Source: Rhizomys pruinosus
Taxonomy: Eukaryota; Chordata; Mammalia; Rodentia; Spalacidae
DNA length: 64,000 bases
Assembly (NCBI GenBank): GCA_009823505.1
Contig: VZQC01013302.1
Coordinates: 5,411,833-5,475,832 of the forward strand
Reading direction: 5' to 3'
In this document: positions 1-12,250 of the stretch, in pieces
Layout of the letters: the number at the start of each line of letters is the position of its first letter
Position numbering within the stretch: the first letter of the stretch is position 1
The notes under the pieces: model-generated
What the model was told of the DNA's origin: nothing
Databases searched by the model: none
What the model saw: the letters and a program-made list of their open reading frames with translations, nothing else
Translations under genes and position numbers: made by a program

Positions 1-297
1 GGGAGGGGAGGGGAGGGGAGGGGAGGGGAGGGGAGAGGAGAGGAGAGGAGAGGAGAGGAGAGAAGAGAAGAGAAGAGAAGAGAAGAGAAGAGAAGAGAAG
101 AGAAGAGAAGAGAAGAGAAGAGAAGAGAAGAGAAGAGAAGAGAAGAGAAGGAAAAGAGAAGAAAAGAACAAAGACTGAAGGGAGGGATGGAAGGAGGAAG
201 GGAATGATGGAGTAAGGGAGGAAAGAAGGAAAGATGGAAAGAAAGAAAGGCAGGAAGGAAAAAGTGAAAGAAGTAATGAAGGAAAGAAAGAAAGAAA

Positions 298-360
<63 letters not shown>
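1..360. repeat. Purine-only simple repeat tract
   Basis: Polypurine tract on the given strand that grades from GGGGA pentamers through GGAGA and AGAAG units into GGAA/AAAG-like tetramers. There is almost no pyrimidine for 360 bases. It starts at the window edge, so its full length is unknown. Confidence 0.97.
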
Positions 361-361
<1 letters not shown>

Positions 362-367
362 AAGAAC

Positions 368-2780
368 TTCATACTTTTTCTGGTTATAGAATCCAGATAC
401 AAGCATGCTGAGATGAATTTACATTTTGTTAAAAAGGTGCTCAACATTTATATGAATTTATAAAAAGTGAAGAAACACACACACAAAAACAATAGGGAAG
501 AAATCTGACTATAGATGCAGAAGTGAAATTATAAAACAGCAGGCACAAATCATTAATGAGGTCTGTCTACCAGTAGAAACTAAAGAAGAAACAAGTAGGG
601 CTAGCTCAGAAATCTCAAAATGAACCAAAATCCCAGACGCATTGATTTCTACTACTGGTGGATAGAACTTGGGATAATGAATTTATATTACTTTATTAAT
701 ATAGTTTCTGATAGTTTGTTATGGATGTGTTGAGAAACCAACAGTCTTTGATGTTAGAAATTGAGTACCACAGTAAGAAGTACCAAATATTGCAGAGCAG
801 TAAGTCTGGAAGTAGGAAAAAATCTGGGGGACGGAAATCTGAAGTGCCTGCCAAGAGAACATAGACTTCCTTCATGAGCCTTCTTGTGCAACAATGAATG
901 TTATAATAAGTTCTGCTTGGGGCTCAGTAAGAAATAAAGAAGACTGTAGGAAAATTGTTACATAATTTAAAATTACATATAATTGACATATAATTATGAA
1001 CAACTAGATCTCAAAAATTATTTTGACTCAGTTTAAGAAATACATGAGAAACATGGTTTTCAGCCTTGGTGGAAAAGTAATCCTTGATGAATCTTACATA
1101 ACTTGTCCATGGGAATGGAGAATTATAAATGAATAACATAGAAACTTAGACAAAACTTATTTTAAGAAATATCTGAATACTCATACTCAATTATCTTCAC
1201 TAGCTGTAGCCAATAGGAAAGGAAATGCATATAGGCAGGGACTATTTGTATGAGAAACAAAAACATAATTTGGAAAACTGCCAGTGCTCTGTTTTACAAA
1301 AAAAAAAAATGTAAGAATACATTGGAGAGAACAGCAAGATTGTAGCTGGAAGAAACTGCTACAAGATTAGACAGAAATTCAATCAACTATCTCAGACCAA
1401 ATACTACTAGCTTGTACTAAAGGAATCACACGGAAAGGGAAAGTGAAAGAAACCTGCCAGGTTTTTGGAATTTTATGCCCAGACAATTAACCCAAAGCAT
1501 GGGTCTACCATCAAGTGCTAGATTTGTGTTTTATGGACTCTCAGAACACAGAGGCTAAAAGTGAGTTAGGTTCTCAGAGAGACCAAAAGCTGGTAATGTT
1601 GGAGTCTCCATGTTCTCAGAACATGGATCATGAAACAAAAAAATTATTTTTGTCTATCAAACCATAACTGACTTGTCTACATTTTATTTCTTACTTGCAT
1701 GAAACCTGTAATGTTCCTTTTGCATTCATGTCTTTCTTCACTTTGTAATTATAATATCTGCTCCAACTCCGTCCCAGCATTGTACTTTGGAGGCAGATAC
1801 TATATTTCCCAGTTTTACAGGTCTGTCTATAGAGCAATATTTTATCTTCTAATGTACTACTCTCAAAGTTTCACCCATAGCTAATTTAATGATTTGGAAG
1901 ATAAAATGTGGACCTACATGAGCTGATTATATTTAAATAATTTACAATTAATGCTGGAACAGGTTAACAGTTTATGACATATGTGGTATGGTATGTGGTG
2001 TTACATATCTCAATCCTTCCCTTCATACGGCTTGGCAAGTGGATTGCTTAGTTCAGATGGAAAATGATTGTATTAGCAAGACTGCTATGTTTTTATTGTG
2101 TTTAGGGGATTTCTACTGAATGTGCACATTTTGCACACAGTAATGTCATGTACTTTATAGTAGAAATGAGAGTAACTGCTGTTGTGGACTGAATTAAAGC
2201 CTGTAAGTGCACGGGCTGTTTGAATGATTAATGAGAGGAATTTAGAGTCAGAAATAAATACACGGGCAAAATTTCTTTTGCTATCAGAAAAAAGAGATAA
2301 GAGTAATATTGTCATAACAGACGAACTCCACAGATTACAAGAGATCAACAGAAGATAGTAGAAGTAAATGTTTCAGATACTTTATTAAAAGGAAGTTTCA
2401 ATATGACAAATCATCCCAATGGTAGATTTGTAGCTAAGAGAAATATTTGATGACTGACACAATTGTACTATTTTATAAACTTGAGACAATAGATATCATT
2501 TGCTTTAGGTCACAAAATGTTAGCAATCGTTAAGTTCCATACATATAAGAAAATACCTTAAAATTTAAGATTTAGAGTTAATATTGGCAAAGTCCGTGAT
2601 TCAACAGTTTTAGTAGGTTATCAATAATGTTAAATAATTTAAAAGTGAAAATCATTAAAGAAGATCACTACTGTTTTCTATATTTGCAATTTAGTACACT
2701 ATAGGTTGAAAACATAAAATATTTTCTTAGGTTTGCTCCCCTCGAACTATAATTAAGAAAAATGTAACGTTTTTTACTCT
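368..2780. other. Anonymous AT-rich sequence, no gene seen
   Basis: AT-rich with no coding frame of recognisable content. The short open frames (for example around 1699-1884 and 2085-2348) show no domain and no known family. I see no SINE, LTR or RNA gene here. Confidence 0.6.
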
Positions 2781-2789
2781 TTTGTAGAT

Positions 2790-3150
2790 TTTCAAATGTC
2801 CTGCAGAGCATAATTGTTATTTTGGTCATCATTCCGTGAAATTATTGGAAGATGGGAAGCATTAAGAGGTAGGGCCTCCTAGAAAGAATCAGGTCTTTGG
2901 GAATATGGTCTCAAGGGGTGTATGTGGATTCCAGATCATTTCATTATATTAACTACCTTGAGGTGAAATTCTTCCTTAGCAACATATTTCCAGGAAGATG
3001 CACTGGGGTACCATGTGTTCAAAGTAACAAGGCCAGGCCAATTGACCATGGACTGAAAATTCTGAAACATTAATATAATCTAAGTGTTTTCTCTTGACAA
3101 ATCCCAGTTATTTGTCACAGTAATAGAAGCCTAATACATAGTTACCATGA
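2790..3150 (+). repeat. Old dispersed repeat (unclassified, rodent type)
   Basis: Contains phrases common in rodent dispersed repeats: a GGAAGATGGGAAGCATTAAGAGG block, a CCTCAAGGGG-like block, and a terminal TTTGTCACAGTAATAGAAGCC block. A related block occurs near 62690-63000 on the other strand. The class is not assigned. Confidence 0.35.
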
Positions 3151-3459
3151 ATTTGAAAAGTTTCCCTGAGTAAATGTTGTTTAAATTTATTTTCCTAGAA
3201 TCTTTGTACATAGAAATTTTTTACTTTTTTTTCTGAAAAAAGTCCCAAAGATGCTTGATAAAGTTACCGTTCCATATTTGTAAACTTCATTAGAATTAAT
3301 CCACTCCAGATTGTGGTTTTCCTTCAATGTAATATTGAAAACAACAGGCATTAGCACTGAGTACATTATTCATTCCACAGTTTCATGATGGTATCTGAGC
3401 CTTTGGAGGAGAGGGTGTGATATAGGTGACCCATTAAAAGTTTACTATCTACTTCTCTT

Positions 3460-4060
3460 ATTTTTAGTACATTGACCAGTTGTGGATCTCTGTGTTAACT
3501 CCCTTCTACTTCAAGAAAAACATACACTGGTGAGGTCTGAAAGATGCTCTAATTTGTAGGTATAACAATTCAAAAACTGTAGTTTTAATACTATGTCTCT
3601 TTAGCAGAGTGATCATAGTAGCTTCTCCCTTGTGAACTGTAACCTGTCTAGCCACAGGATCTTGGCCCTGATAACAGTACCAGTTATGGGCACTGTCTTG
3701 TGAAGCAGAACATAAATGCAGTCAGAAAGTAGTAGTTGTACGAATGCATAACATTTGTACCACTATTGCACCAGTGGGCATGTATTACCAGGCCAATCAT
3801 TGGGAACTGGTTAAAGTGGCTGATTACTTTATTCTTCCAGGAGCATACATAGCACTTTCCAGCACTATGAAATCAAGGAAGACAAAATGAATATTTGAAA
3901 TCAATACCTCGTTATTTTCACAATAGTTCTGTGATTCATATATGTCCGATATTCAGCACATGGACTTTACTGTCTTTTCATAGAGGGTAACCAAGTCTCT
4001 TGGCAATAGCCAATATTGTCTGAGTGTTTATGGGATCTCCCTGGTTAACATCTAACAAAA
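3460..4060 (+). repeat. Dispersed repeat, copy 1 (unclassified)
   Basis: Shares ordered blocks with 8620-9640: TGGATCTCTGT, CTGTCTAGCCACAGG, CTGATAACAG, CCACTATTGCACCAGT, and a final block with GGCAATA. The two copies are diverged but colinear, so they belong to one interspersed family. It may be an old L1-related or LTR-related element. Confidence 0.55.
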
Positions 4061-4163
4061 TAAAGAGCGTATTCCTAGCATTTGCCTATTTATGTTTTAG
4101 CATGTTTTGTCTGGTAAGGACTTTGCATCCCATTTATAAAATAGTTATATTAAGCTTTATGTG

Positions 4164-4190
4164 ATATATATATATATATATATATATATG
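4164..4190. repeat. (AT)n microsatellite
   Basis: About 13 uninterrupted AT dinucleotides. Confidence 0.95.
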
Positions 4191-4521
4191 TGATTTTTAT
4201 ATGCATTTTACTTATGCACTGACTTTTATCTCCCTTTAATGAAGTACTGCCCCCACCATTTTTACCTACTTTGTGATTTCTATGGATTTCTCAATTAAAA
4301 TATAAATAAATAAAAATTCAAAGCTACCATTCATATATGAGAAAGAACATTTGATGTTTCCCGTTCTGCATCTGGATTAAATCATTGTGGATAGTTGTTT
4401 TGACTTCCATTTTTTATCCGGCCAAACATTTGTTCTCAGTTGTCATGAATAAAAATCATGGATTTTTACATTCTCTTTTTAAATACTTACCTACTATTTT
4501 CCTTTAATATATAGGAGTTTG

Positions 4522-4696
4522 TTGCCCACATGCATGTAAGTGTATATGAGTTGTACAATGCCAGTGGAGTTTAGAAGAGGGCATTGGATTCCCTAGGAAC
4601 TAGAGTAATGGATGGTTCTTAGCCACCCTGTGGGTGCTGGGAATTGGTTAACAGCAACTACTGCTTTTAACCACTGAGATATATCTCTAAGAACCT
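4522..4696 (-). mobile_element. Old B2/B3-type SINE relic
   Basis: Reads as a reversed tRNA-derived SINE: a GAAGAGGGCATTGGATTCCC block, then GTGGGTGCTGGGAATTG, then a TTAACCACTGAGATATATCTC head. It is strongly diverged. Confidence 0.65.
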
Positions 4697-4832
4697 CCCC
4701 AACAGAATATTTAAGAAATATTTGTATTGATTTGAGAACTTTGTACAATATATTTTGAACATATTTCCATCCAATTCACGAGTCTTTACACTTATATTAC
4801 AAAGCACACACTTCTATAAAAATTAGCAATAT

Positions 4833-5038
4833 GGGCTGGAGAGATGGCCTAGAGCACCGACTGCTCTTGTAGAGGATCCGGGTTCAATCCCCAACACCCA
4901 CATGGTGGCTGAGAATTGTCTTTAACTCCAGTTCCAAGGGAGTCCTACACCTTTTTCTGACCTCCGCGGCATTGCACAATACGGGTGCACAAACATACAT
5001 GCAGACAGTACATTCATTCACATATAAAAATAAATTTA
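4833..5038 (+). mobile_element. B2/B3-type SINE with target duplication
   Basis: Starts GGGCTGGAGAGATGGCC, carries A/B-box-like tRNA sequence (GGGTTCAATCC), and ends in an A/T-rich tail. The 11-bp direct repeat aaaaattagca flanks it at 4818-4828 and 5039-5049. Confidence 0.9.
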
Positions 5039-5479
5039 AAAAATTAGCAGTAAAGGATATGGAGTCTATTAAGCAAGCTCTCTGATTGCTCTAGTCTGTG
5101 GGTCTATCACCTTAAAATCTGGTGAATATATCAGGGAACACAAGTAAGAAAACTGATTCTCTTTCTCCATGTATCTATGGATTGCCTGCAGTATCTCAGC
5201 TACGACTGGTGCTTCCTACTACCCCTGTATCCAGGACACTAGTTTGGCGAAGTTTACAAATTTTTTGCATGCTCTCATAAGTGCAAGTATGGTGGCTCCA
5301 GAAAATATGTTCCTTCTATTCATCTATCACCTTTGGTTTCATGCTCCATATGCTACAATGATTTCTGAATATAGTAAACTTTATATTTATATTCACCCTT
5401 GGGTACTCTTGCACAGTATTTTGCATATCAAGCACCTGAGATCCCTTTCCCAGAGTGCTCTGCGCAATGAAAAAGCAGC

Positions 5480-7640
5480 TTCTGGGGGGACTGGGAGCGT
5501 TAGGTTTAGGCTGGAGCTGGAGAAACAAGATGGCGGCATGGGTCAACTGATGGTTCCTTCACCTGGACAGCAGTTGTGGCAGATCTACCGGTCCCCTAAG
5601 GTGTGGTGCCCCCTTTCCTGTGCTCCTTTTCTATCCCCTACAAAGAGAGCGATGGCCTGGTGCTTGTGCCTCAGCCACTCGACCGACCCCTGCACAGTGG
5701 TGACCTGGCCCTGAGCAAGGGGATCCAACGGGCTTTCCTCGGCCGGTTCTGAGCCCCGTGAGGTTAGAGAGTTTCTGCTAAGGTGTCTCTAGCTGGCCGC
5801 CCTACTGTCCCTCAAAGGGTGGAATAGCCCCAGAGCCCTCGCTCCTCCCGGTAGAAGTGTTGGTGTTTGACCTCCGCCTCCATCTCCGATTCTCAAAATG
5901 GCAAGCAGCAGTGGCTCCAAGGCTAATTTCGTCATAGATGGGAAATACAAACTGGTGCGAATGATTGGATCTGGTACTTTCGGGGAAGTTTATCTGGCTA
6001 TCGACATCACCAATGGCAAGGAAGTGGCAGTGAAGCTAGAATCACAAAACGCCAGGGTCCCCCACTTACTGTTCGAAAGCAAACTGTATAAGATTCTTCA
6101 AGGTGGGATTACCATCCCCTGCATACAGTGGTATGGAAAAGAAAAAGACTATCATGTGCTAGTCATGGATCTTCTTGGACCCAGCCTTGAAGAACTTTTC
6201 AATTTATGTTCAAGATGATTCACAATGAAGACTGTACTTATGTTAGCTGATCAGATGATCAGTGCAATTGAATATGTGCCTACAAAGAATTTTATATACA
6301 GAGACATTAAACCAGATAACATCCTAATGGGTAATGGGCCTCACTCTAATAAGGGTTTAACATCTCCAGCAGAGAAAAGTAAAAGAAGGAGGACTCTTAG
6401 TACTTCACAGGGCCCAGCTTTAGCAGAGTTAAACCAGTTATTCCTTATTGATTTTGGTTTGGCCAAAAAGTACAGAGCGAAAAGTACAAGGAAACACATA
6501 CCATTTAGAGAAAATAGTAAATTCATTGGGACTCCCGAATATGCCAGCCTCAATGCACATCTTGGTATTGAACAGAGTCGCCGAGATGACATGGAATCAT
6601 TGGGATATGTTTTGATGTATTTTAATAGAAGGAGTCTGCCATGGCAAAAGGTGAAGGCAGGAAGAAATAAAACATTGTATGAAAAGTTAATTGAAAAGAA
6701 GATGTCTACACCTGTGGAAGTTTTGTGTAAGGGGTTTCCTGCTGAATTTGCAATGTACTTAAATTATTGCCGTGGACTGGGCTTTGAGGAGGCTCCAGAT
6801 TACATGTATCTGAGGGGACTATTTCGTAACCTTTTCAGAACCCTAAATTACCAATATGATGACATGTACGATTGGAAAATGTTAAAACAAACAGCAGCCT
6901 CTTCCAATGGGAAGGTCAGCAGGCCCAACGCCCTAAAAGGCAAGCAAACTTGCAAAACCAAGAGCAACAGGAAAGGTATCTGAGCACGAATATGGAACAG
7001 AAGAAGCAGAGCAGATGATCAGAGCAACATTTGTTTCTCCTGAAACCTAGACATTTCAGTTCATCTGTGCATTAGACATTGGTTGTGGACAAACATTTGC
7101 TTGGTGTAAATAACTTAATTTCAATATAGACTGACTCTGGGCAGCATTGATGATGCTGTATTCTGAGTTGTAGCCACCCACACTGTGAATATTAACTGGA
7201 ATAGTGAAACAAGATGTCAGGTTTTCTATTGTATTTTTTTCAAGTAGAAAATTTAACTAAATTGTTGACACACAAATTGGTGGAGAAAATGTGCAAATGC
7301 CTCCCTTTTGTTAAAATATTTTATTTGTTAAAAATCTTTTCTCATTTCAGAAGAATGGTATGAAGACTCTGCAGAAACAGTAGGGATGGTTGTAAATGTT
7401 CACAATTGTGTGGGGTTTTGTGAATTGTTCTCTCAAATCATTTTCAAATCTTCGGCTTCTTGTTTGCAGGTCAGCTGATATGATAGCAACCAAATATTCC
7501 GGTGATTGAGCATAGGAAAGACTGCCACATTCTGTCATGAGGGGACCTGTTAGGACCATAGTAAGGAAGAAAAATCCCAGTCAGGTGGATTGAAGGGGTG
7601 GGCCTTTTGTTTCTTTTTTCTTTTAAAGCCGTTTTTTTTT
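5480..7640 (+). pseudogene. CSNK1A1: Processed retrocopy of casein kinase 1 alpha (mRNA-derived unit)
   Basis: Intronless copy of a CSNK1A1 mRNA: a GC-rich 5' leader (about 5480-5897) ending in a segment typical of the parental 5' UTR, the coding part 5898-6983, and a 3' UTR starting at 6984. The 3' UTR-like text runs to at least 7640, where an antisense L1 fragment interrupts it. Similar unique-looking text continues to an A-rich stretch near 8540-8590, which could be the original tail. The 5' end is approximate and I found no target-site duplication, so the outer limits are inferred. No promoter is apparent. Confidence 0.85.
5898..6983 (+). pseudogene. CSNK1A1: Casein kinase 1 alpha coding remnant, long isoform, one nonsense codon
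   Basis: In the parent this is a Ser/Thr kinase of Wnt/beta-catenin and circadian signalling. The frame from ATG 5898 to TGA 6981-6983 matches CK1 alpha end to end: glycine-rich loop [12 protein letters not shown] (about residue 24), catalytic Lys in VAVKLES, RDIKPDN loop, DFG motif in LIDFGLAKK, and a C-terminal tail ending KTKSNRKGI. An insert of about 28 residues after GNGPHSNK, with a basic KSKRRR cluster, marks it as derived from the CK1 alpha-L splice form. The single truncating lesion is TGA at 6216-6218 where the parent has Arg, consistent with CpG decay of CGA. The catalytic-loop His is Tyr (IYRDIKPDN) and the activation-segment SIN motif is altered (YASLNAH). No frameshift is seen. 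The 252-codon frame after the stop lacks the ATP-binding lobe, so a functional kinase is unlikely. Confidence 0.95.
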
Positions 7641-7812
7641 TTTTTTTTTTTTGGAAAACTTTGTGCATTTCATACAAAATTTCCAATCAAATCTAGACCC
7701 ATTCCCCTTCCCTTGCCTTTTCCCAACCCACAGAGCTCATGCATTCTGCCAAATATGTTTTTCATCTTTTTCTCAGTATCTTTTAAAATTTTCCATGCAG
7801 AAGTTTACTGTT
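7632..7812 (-). mobile_element. L1 3'-end fragment (antisense)
   Basis: A poly-T run at 7632-7652 is followed by a block shared with 9706, 21865, 55081 and 55988 (TTTCATACAAAATTTCCAATC, then CTCATGCATTCTGCC, then CATCTTTTTCTCAG). Read on the minus strand it is a 5'-truncated L1 3' UTR ending in poly-A. It interrupts the CSNK1A1 retrocopy 3' UTR. Confidence 0.75.
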
Positions 7813-8590
7813 TCCAGCAGAAGTTCAACATTTAAGTTTCTTTATTTCTTTTCTAAATGTGCTTGCCAGCTAAGGTATTTGTTTCTTGACTATGAAGCCC
7901 TTTGATACGTTTAGCCCAAAATCATTCCGATAAAGGAATTTTTGAATAGAGTTTGTGTAAGATCTACTCTTTAGCTTTGGTAATGAGCTTTCCCAGCTGA
8001 ACTTCTCTAGCAAGATAATTTTCAGTGCTTTTATTTACTATATTCTTAGACTGCATTTTTTCTGAAATTTTTTGTAACAGTTTTTTCTTGTATTTTTACC
8101 ATTTGAAAATGTTGTGTGGTTGTTTGTCTGTAATTAAGTTGCAGGTTCATAACTGATCTTAGGTTTGTAAATCAAAATATAGGTGTTTTACTCCTGGTGG
8201 ACTGTCATTCCATCTGCAGCTGGAATCCTATCAGTTTCCTAGATACCATTAATTTTCTTCACAATTCTCAAAGAAGAACATGAAATTCAGTGAATGCCGG
8301 CACTAATCCAGTCTGGAAATAAGTCTGATTTCACCAACATTAATTTAATTTTCCACTCTAATGATCCAAGATGAAGACACTTCACTTTGAAATTGGAAGG
8401 CCTCACCATTTATGGCTCCACAATTGCTTACTGACTGAATTCTAGTATACAATTATTCTTTGTTCACCCATTGGGGGTACAGTTTTTTAATGTTAGGAGA
8501 GAGCCCTTCTAATAACTGTTGAATGTCTCTGTTTGGAAAAGGCATAAAAAGAAAAATAAAAAAGAATATATTTAAAGAGAAAAAAACATA
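7813..8590 (+). other. Probable continuation of the CSNK1A1 retrocopy 3' UTR
   Basis: Unique-looking, T-rich, mRNA-like sequence with no SINE, ending in A-rich sequence at 8540-8590. Its colinearity with the CSNK1A1 3' UTR is inferred, not proven. No coding potential. Confidence 0.4.
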
Positions 8591-8619
8591 TGTCCTATTT
8601 TCAGGCTGAGAAATTCCCA

Positions 8620-8933
8620 GTCTCTTATTCTCTGTATAGTGATCAGTTATGGATCTCTGTATTAATTGCCATCTGTTGCAAAAATAATATTTTTCTGATG
8701 AGTACTAAGAGATGAACTAATCTATAAGGATAACGATAAGACACTATGAGTCAGTTTAATACTATAAATATTAAGCAGAAGGATAGTATTTGGTTCTCAC
8801 CTATCTAAGGGCTGTGATCTGTCTAGCCACAGGTTCCTGGCTCTGATAACAGAACTAGTTATGGGATCCTTCTTGTGAAGAAGAATGTAACTCCAATTAA
8901 AGGTGGTTGTTCACACCCATGACTTTTTTTATT

Positions 8934-8968
<35 letters not shown>

Positions 8969-9640
8969 CTTATTTATTTCTGTATGTGTATGAATGTACT
9001 GTCTGCATGTAGGTTTGTGCACCTGTGTCGTTCAATGCCGCAGAGGTCAGAAGAGGGTGTCGGATTCCCCTGGAACTGGAGTTCTCCTGGAATTGGAGTT
9101 ACAGATGGTTCTCAGCCGCTGTCATGTGGGTGCTGGGGATCGAACCCGGTCCTCTGCAAGAGCAGTCAGCGCTCTTAACCACTAGGCCATCTCTCCAGCC
9201 CTCATGCCCATGACGTTATTACCACTATTGCACCAGTAGTCATATTTTGCCAAACATGTTTTTACTGTAGCTCATATGGTTCCCAGCTAGTTAGGGTTGA
9301 TGATTACCTTTCTCTGCCAGTAAAAAGCATAATGCCATCTACTACTATAAACCTAGGCACCAGAGATGAAGCTTTCAGGTGAATATTAACTTGATTTCCC
9401 ATTTGTTCTGATTTTCTTGTATTTAGAATATAGGAATAAACTCTTACAAATAAATTCTGTTGGGTACCCAAAATCAATGGCAATAACCATTATTGACTGA
9501 GGGTCTATTGAATCTCTCTGGTCAACATCTTCAAAAGAAGGACTCCATCCCTGCCTGGCATTGAGGTCTTTATTTGCTAGTCTGTGGTATCTTTGAGGGC
9601 CATTGGTACTCGGTGGTTATAGGGTAACTACATTTAAATT
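8620..9640 (+). repeat. Dispersed repeat, copy 2, split by a B3 SINE
   Basis: Colinear with 3460-4060 (same ordered blocks, diverged). The SINE at 8925-9201 interrupts it just before the ACTATTGCACCAGT block, which resumes after 9220. Confidence 0.55.
8925..9201 (-). mobile_element. B3-type SINE (minus)
   Basis: A TTTA-rich tail copy is followed by the reversed B3 body and ends CCATCTCTCCAGCCC. Imperfect direct repeats (cacacccatgac at 8912-8923, catgcccatgac at 9202-9213) flank it. Confidence 0.93.
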
Positions 9641-9705
9641 ATTTTATATTGCATATGTGTATATTGAAAGATTCTTCCATATTAGCTCTCCATATGATTG
9701 TTTTA

Positions 9706-10235
9706 ATTTATTTTTGTATCAAATCTAGACCCGTGCCCCCCATTCCCCCGCCACACCAGAGGTCTTGCATTGTTCCAAACATGCTTTTCATCTCTCTCTC
9801 AGTCTTTCTCAATATTTTCCATGTGGAAGCTGACTGTTTTGAGCAGAAGTTCACTGTTTCAGTCAGTTCTTCGATGCAGTCCTTTCTGTTGCTGTTGTCA
9901 TTGTTTCCAATATGCATCACTCCCAACTGCTTTGGACAAAAGCTCAAGGGGCCATGCACAAAAATGCTTACAACTAGGTAACTGGCACTAGCATCCACAG
10001 ATGAGGGATACCATTCGTTGGTTGTTTTTCTGGGACTGTGTTACTTCACTCAGCATGATGGCCTCTAGCTCCGGCCATTTTCCTGTAAAGCTCATGATGT
10101 CGTTTTTCTTTACTGCTGCATAGAACTCCATTGTGTAGATGTACCACATTTTCTCTATCCACTCATCAGTTGAGGGGCATTTGGGTTGGTTTCAGTTCCT
10201 TGCTATTGTGAAAGATGCTTCCATATTAGCTCTCC
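9706..10235 (-). mobile_element. L1 3'-end fragment (antisense)
   Basis: Carries the same L1 3' UTR blocks as 7650-7810. It continues into the typical antisense L1 phrases CACTCAGCATGATGGCCTC, AACTCCATTGTGTAGATGTA and CCACTCATCAGTTGAGGGGC. No open reading frame. Confidence 0.8.
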
Positions 10236-10930
10236 ATATGATTTTTAAAAAGAAATTTAGTGATAGTTATCACTCCCTTTATTCTCTCTTCTCCCATACC
10301 TTCCCATTCCTCACCTCATTAAATGCAGTTCATCTGTTATTCCCCTTTACCATTTATATTACTGCATTCTAGCTTCCCTGACATGAACCGTCATCTCTGG
10401 ACCTTTATTAGTTTCCTTATCTCTAAGTATTTTCCAATTGAAACACATCTATCTATACTTTGAAACCTATCATCTAATTATGAGAGAGAGAATGGGACAG
10501 GTGAATTTTTTGGGCCAGTGTCATCTCACTTCAGATGATTGTTTCCAGTTCCATCCATATATATGTGGGATTCATAATTTCTTTGTTCATAATACTTGAG
10601 GTACAGGTAGGCTCACCTCATGTGGTGCACATTCAAGCCAATCTGATTGTTACCTGTCCTGGGACTCTGGANCCAGAATAATATTCTGGTGTGTTAATGT
10701 ATCATCATGCTTTGATTATCCATTCATCAGGTGATGGACATATAATTTGTTTCCAGTAATGGATTGCTGTGAAAAAAGCAACAAGGAACAAGACTGAGCA
10801 AGTATTTCTCTTGCAGTAGGCTACAGATTACTATGGGTTGATCACCAAGTGGTATATACTGGGATTACATAGTAGATAAATTTATATATTTTTGGTGAAT
10901 CTCCACATTGATTTTCATAGTGGCTGCATC
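10236..10930 (-). mobile_element. Second antisense L1 3'-end fragment, with one N
   Basis: Another, older L1 3' region: ATCCATTCATCAGGTGATGGAC, then CTCCACATTGATTTTCATAGTGG. One unresolved base (N) lies at 10672. Confidence 0.65.
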
Positions 10931-10965
10931 AAATTGCCCCCCATCCTCAGAAGGCCCAGTGCACA

Positions 10966-11262
10966 CACGTGGAGCATGTGGTCCAGCAGCAGCTGTGCAC
11001 CCACAAGCAGAGCAGGAAGTCCACCAGAGGCCTTCTTGAACCTCCACAAGCCCTCATGCATACATGTGGAGCAGGATGTCAACAAGTGGCCCAGCCGCCC
11101 ATCCAGAATGTCCCATGCATGTAGCAGGGGACCATCAGAAGCCTGGACCCCACCCCCCCGGAAGGCCCCATGTATATAGATGGGGCAGTTGGTCCATCAG
11201 TGGCCTTTTATCTCCCTCTGGAAGCCCCCGTCCATGTACCTGGAGCAGGCAGACCACCAGCA
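10966..11262 (+). repeat. GC-rich imperfect tandem repeat
   Basis: Five related units, each with a (T)GGAGCA..GTCCACCAG-like core, start near 10971, 11064, 11118, 11179 and 11239. Spacing is about 54-94 bases. The sequence is much richer in GC and CCC/GGG runs than its surroundings. It may be an L1 5' UTR-like segment or a small minisatellite. Confidence 0.45.
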
Positions 11263-12250
11263 ACACTGCTTAAATGGATATGGATCCAGTGCTGGTGCCC
11301 AACTCCCAGATCCTAAATCCCAGTTCCCAGCTCCTTGGGGGTAAGGCAGAGACTGGCACACACCAGTGCACATTCATTTCAGCTGTCTGCTCCCAGCTTC
11401 CAGTAGGCAAGACAAGGCATGGCCACCAACCCAGAGACTCACAAATGGACCAGAATGGCTCCTTATCATCTCGGGTGCAGCTCCCAGAGGCTGCAGCTCC
11501 AGTTTGTGACAGATGAGAAGGAGCCCTACCCAGCCACTCTGAGTCCAGATACCCACAGGAAAAACTCAGTATCCAGCAGGTGAGACCTAATCCCAGAGGG
11601 CAATGCAACTCAGTTCTGGCAATATTTCAGTATCCTAATCCATTAGCGAGGGAATACTTGGAGCCACTACCCCAGTTCCAGGATAAGCTTCCCTGGTCCC
11701 TGACCCAAACTCTAACACTTCTGTTCTTACAGTTCTTCATTCCCATCTTTCACATTAATTGTGGATATTCTTCTGAAATATGGAAGGGGTACATACCTTG
11801 TCACTTGATTTTATTTTTGATATGCCTATGTAATCCCAGATCATTTACAGACTTTGAGGAATCAAAAATGAAAGTGAGTTCCATACCTCCATTTATATTT
11901 ACAGTGCCTTCTAATGAAAACAATTTTATTAAAAAATGAATTATGAAGCTCAACACAATTGTTCAAAAGAAGAAATACATCCTGAACAAATTCCTCTGAT
12001 GTTCTGAGCAAGCGAAACAATGTGGTATATATATACTATATTCTATTATATATCTTATATATATATATTATAATCTGAGGGATATATATGGCTAATGGGA
12101 CGTATGGACGTGATCCTAAGTATGATTAAAGTATATCGGGATAAAACTCAAAACTATTCAACATATCAAATTAAAAAGAAATATTAGGAACTAACCAGTT
12201 GTGTGCTTAAGACTATTCAGTTCTATCCTTTCACTCTAATGTGGTTTTTT
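11263..12250. other. No gene seen; GC-rich to 11700, then AT-rich
   Basis: 11263-11720 is GC-rich with several short open frames on both strands but no recognisable domain. It could continue the element at 10966. After 11720 the sequence becomes AT-rich with TA-rich runs near 12025-12070. Confidence 0.4.

Noticed and set aside
5169..5714. 181-codon open frame upstream of the CK1 alpha copy
   Set aside because: It runs from flank into the retrocopy 5' UTR with no domain or conserved start; chance open frame.
9025..9213. Repeated short frames with a GDRTR or GSNPG motif, seen many times
   Set aside because: These are translations of the B3 SINE body in various frames, not a protein family.
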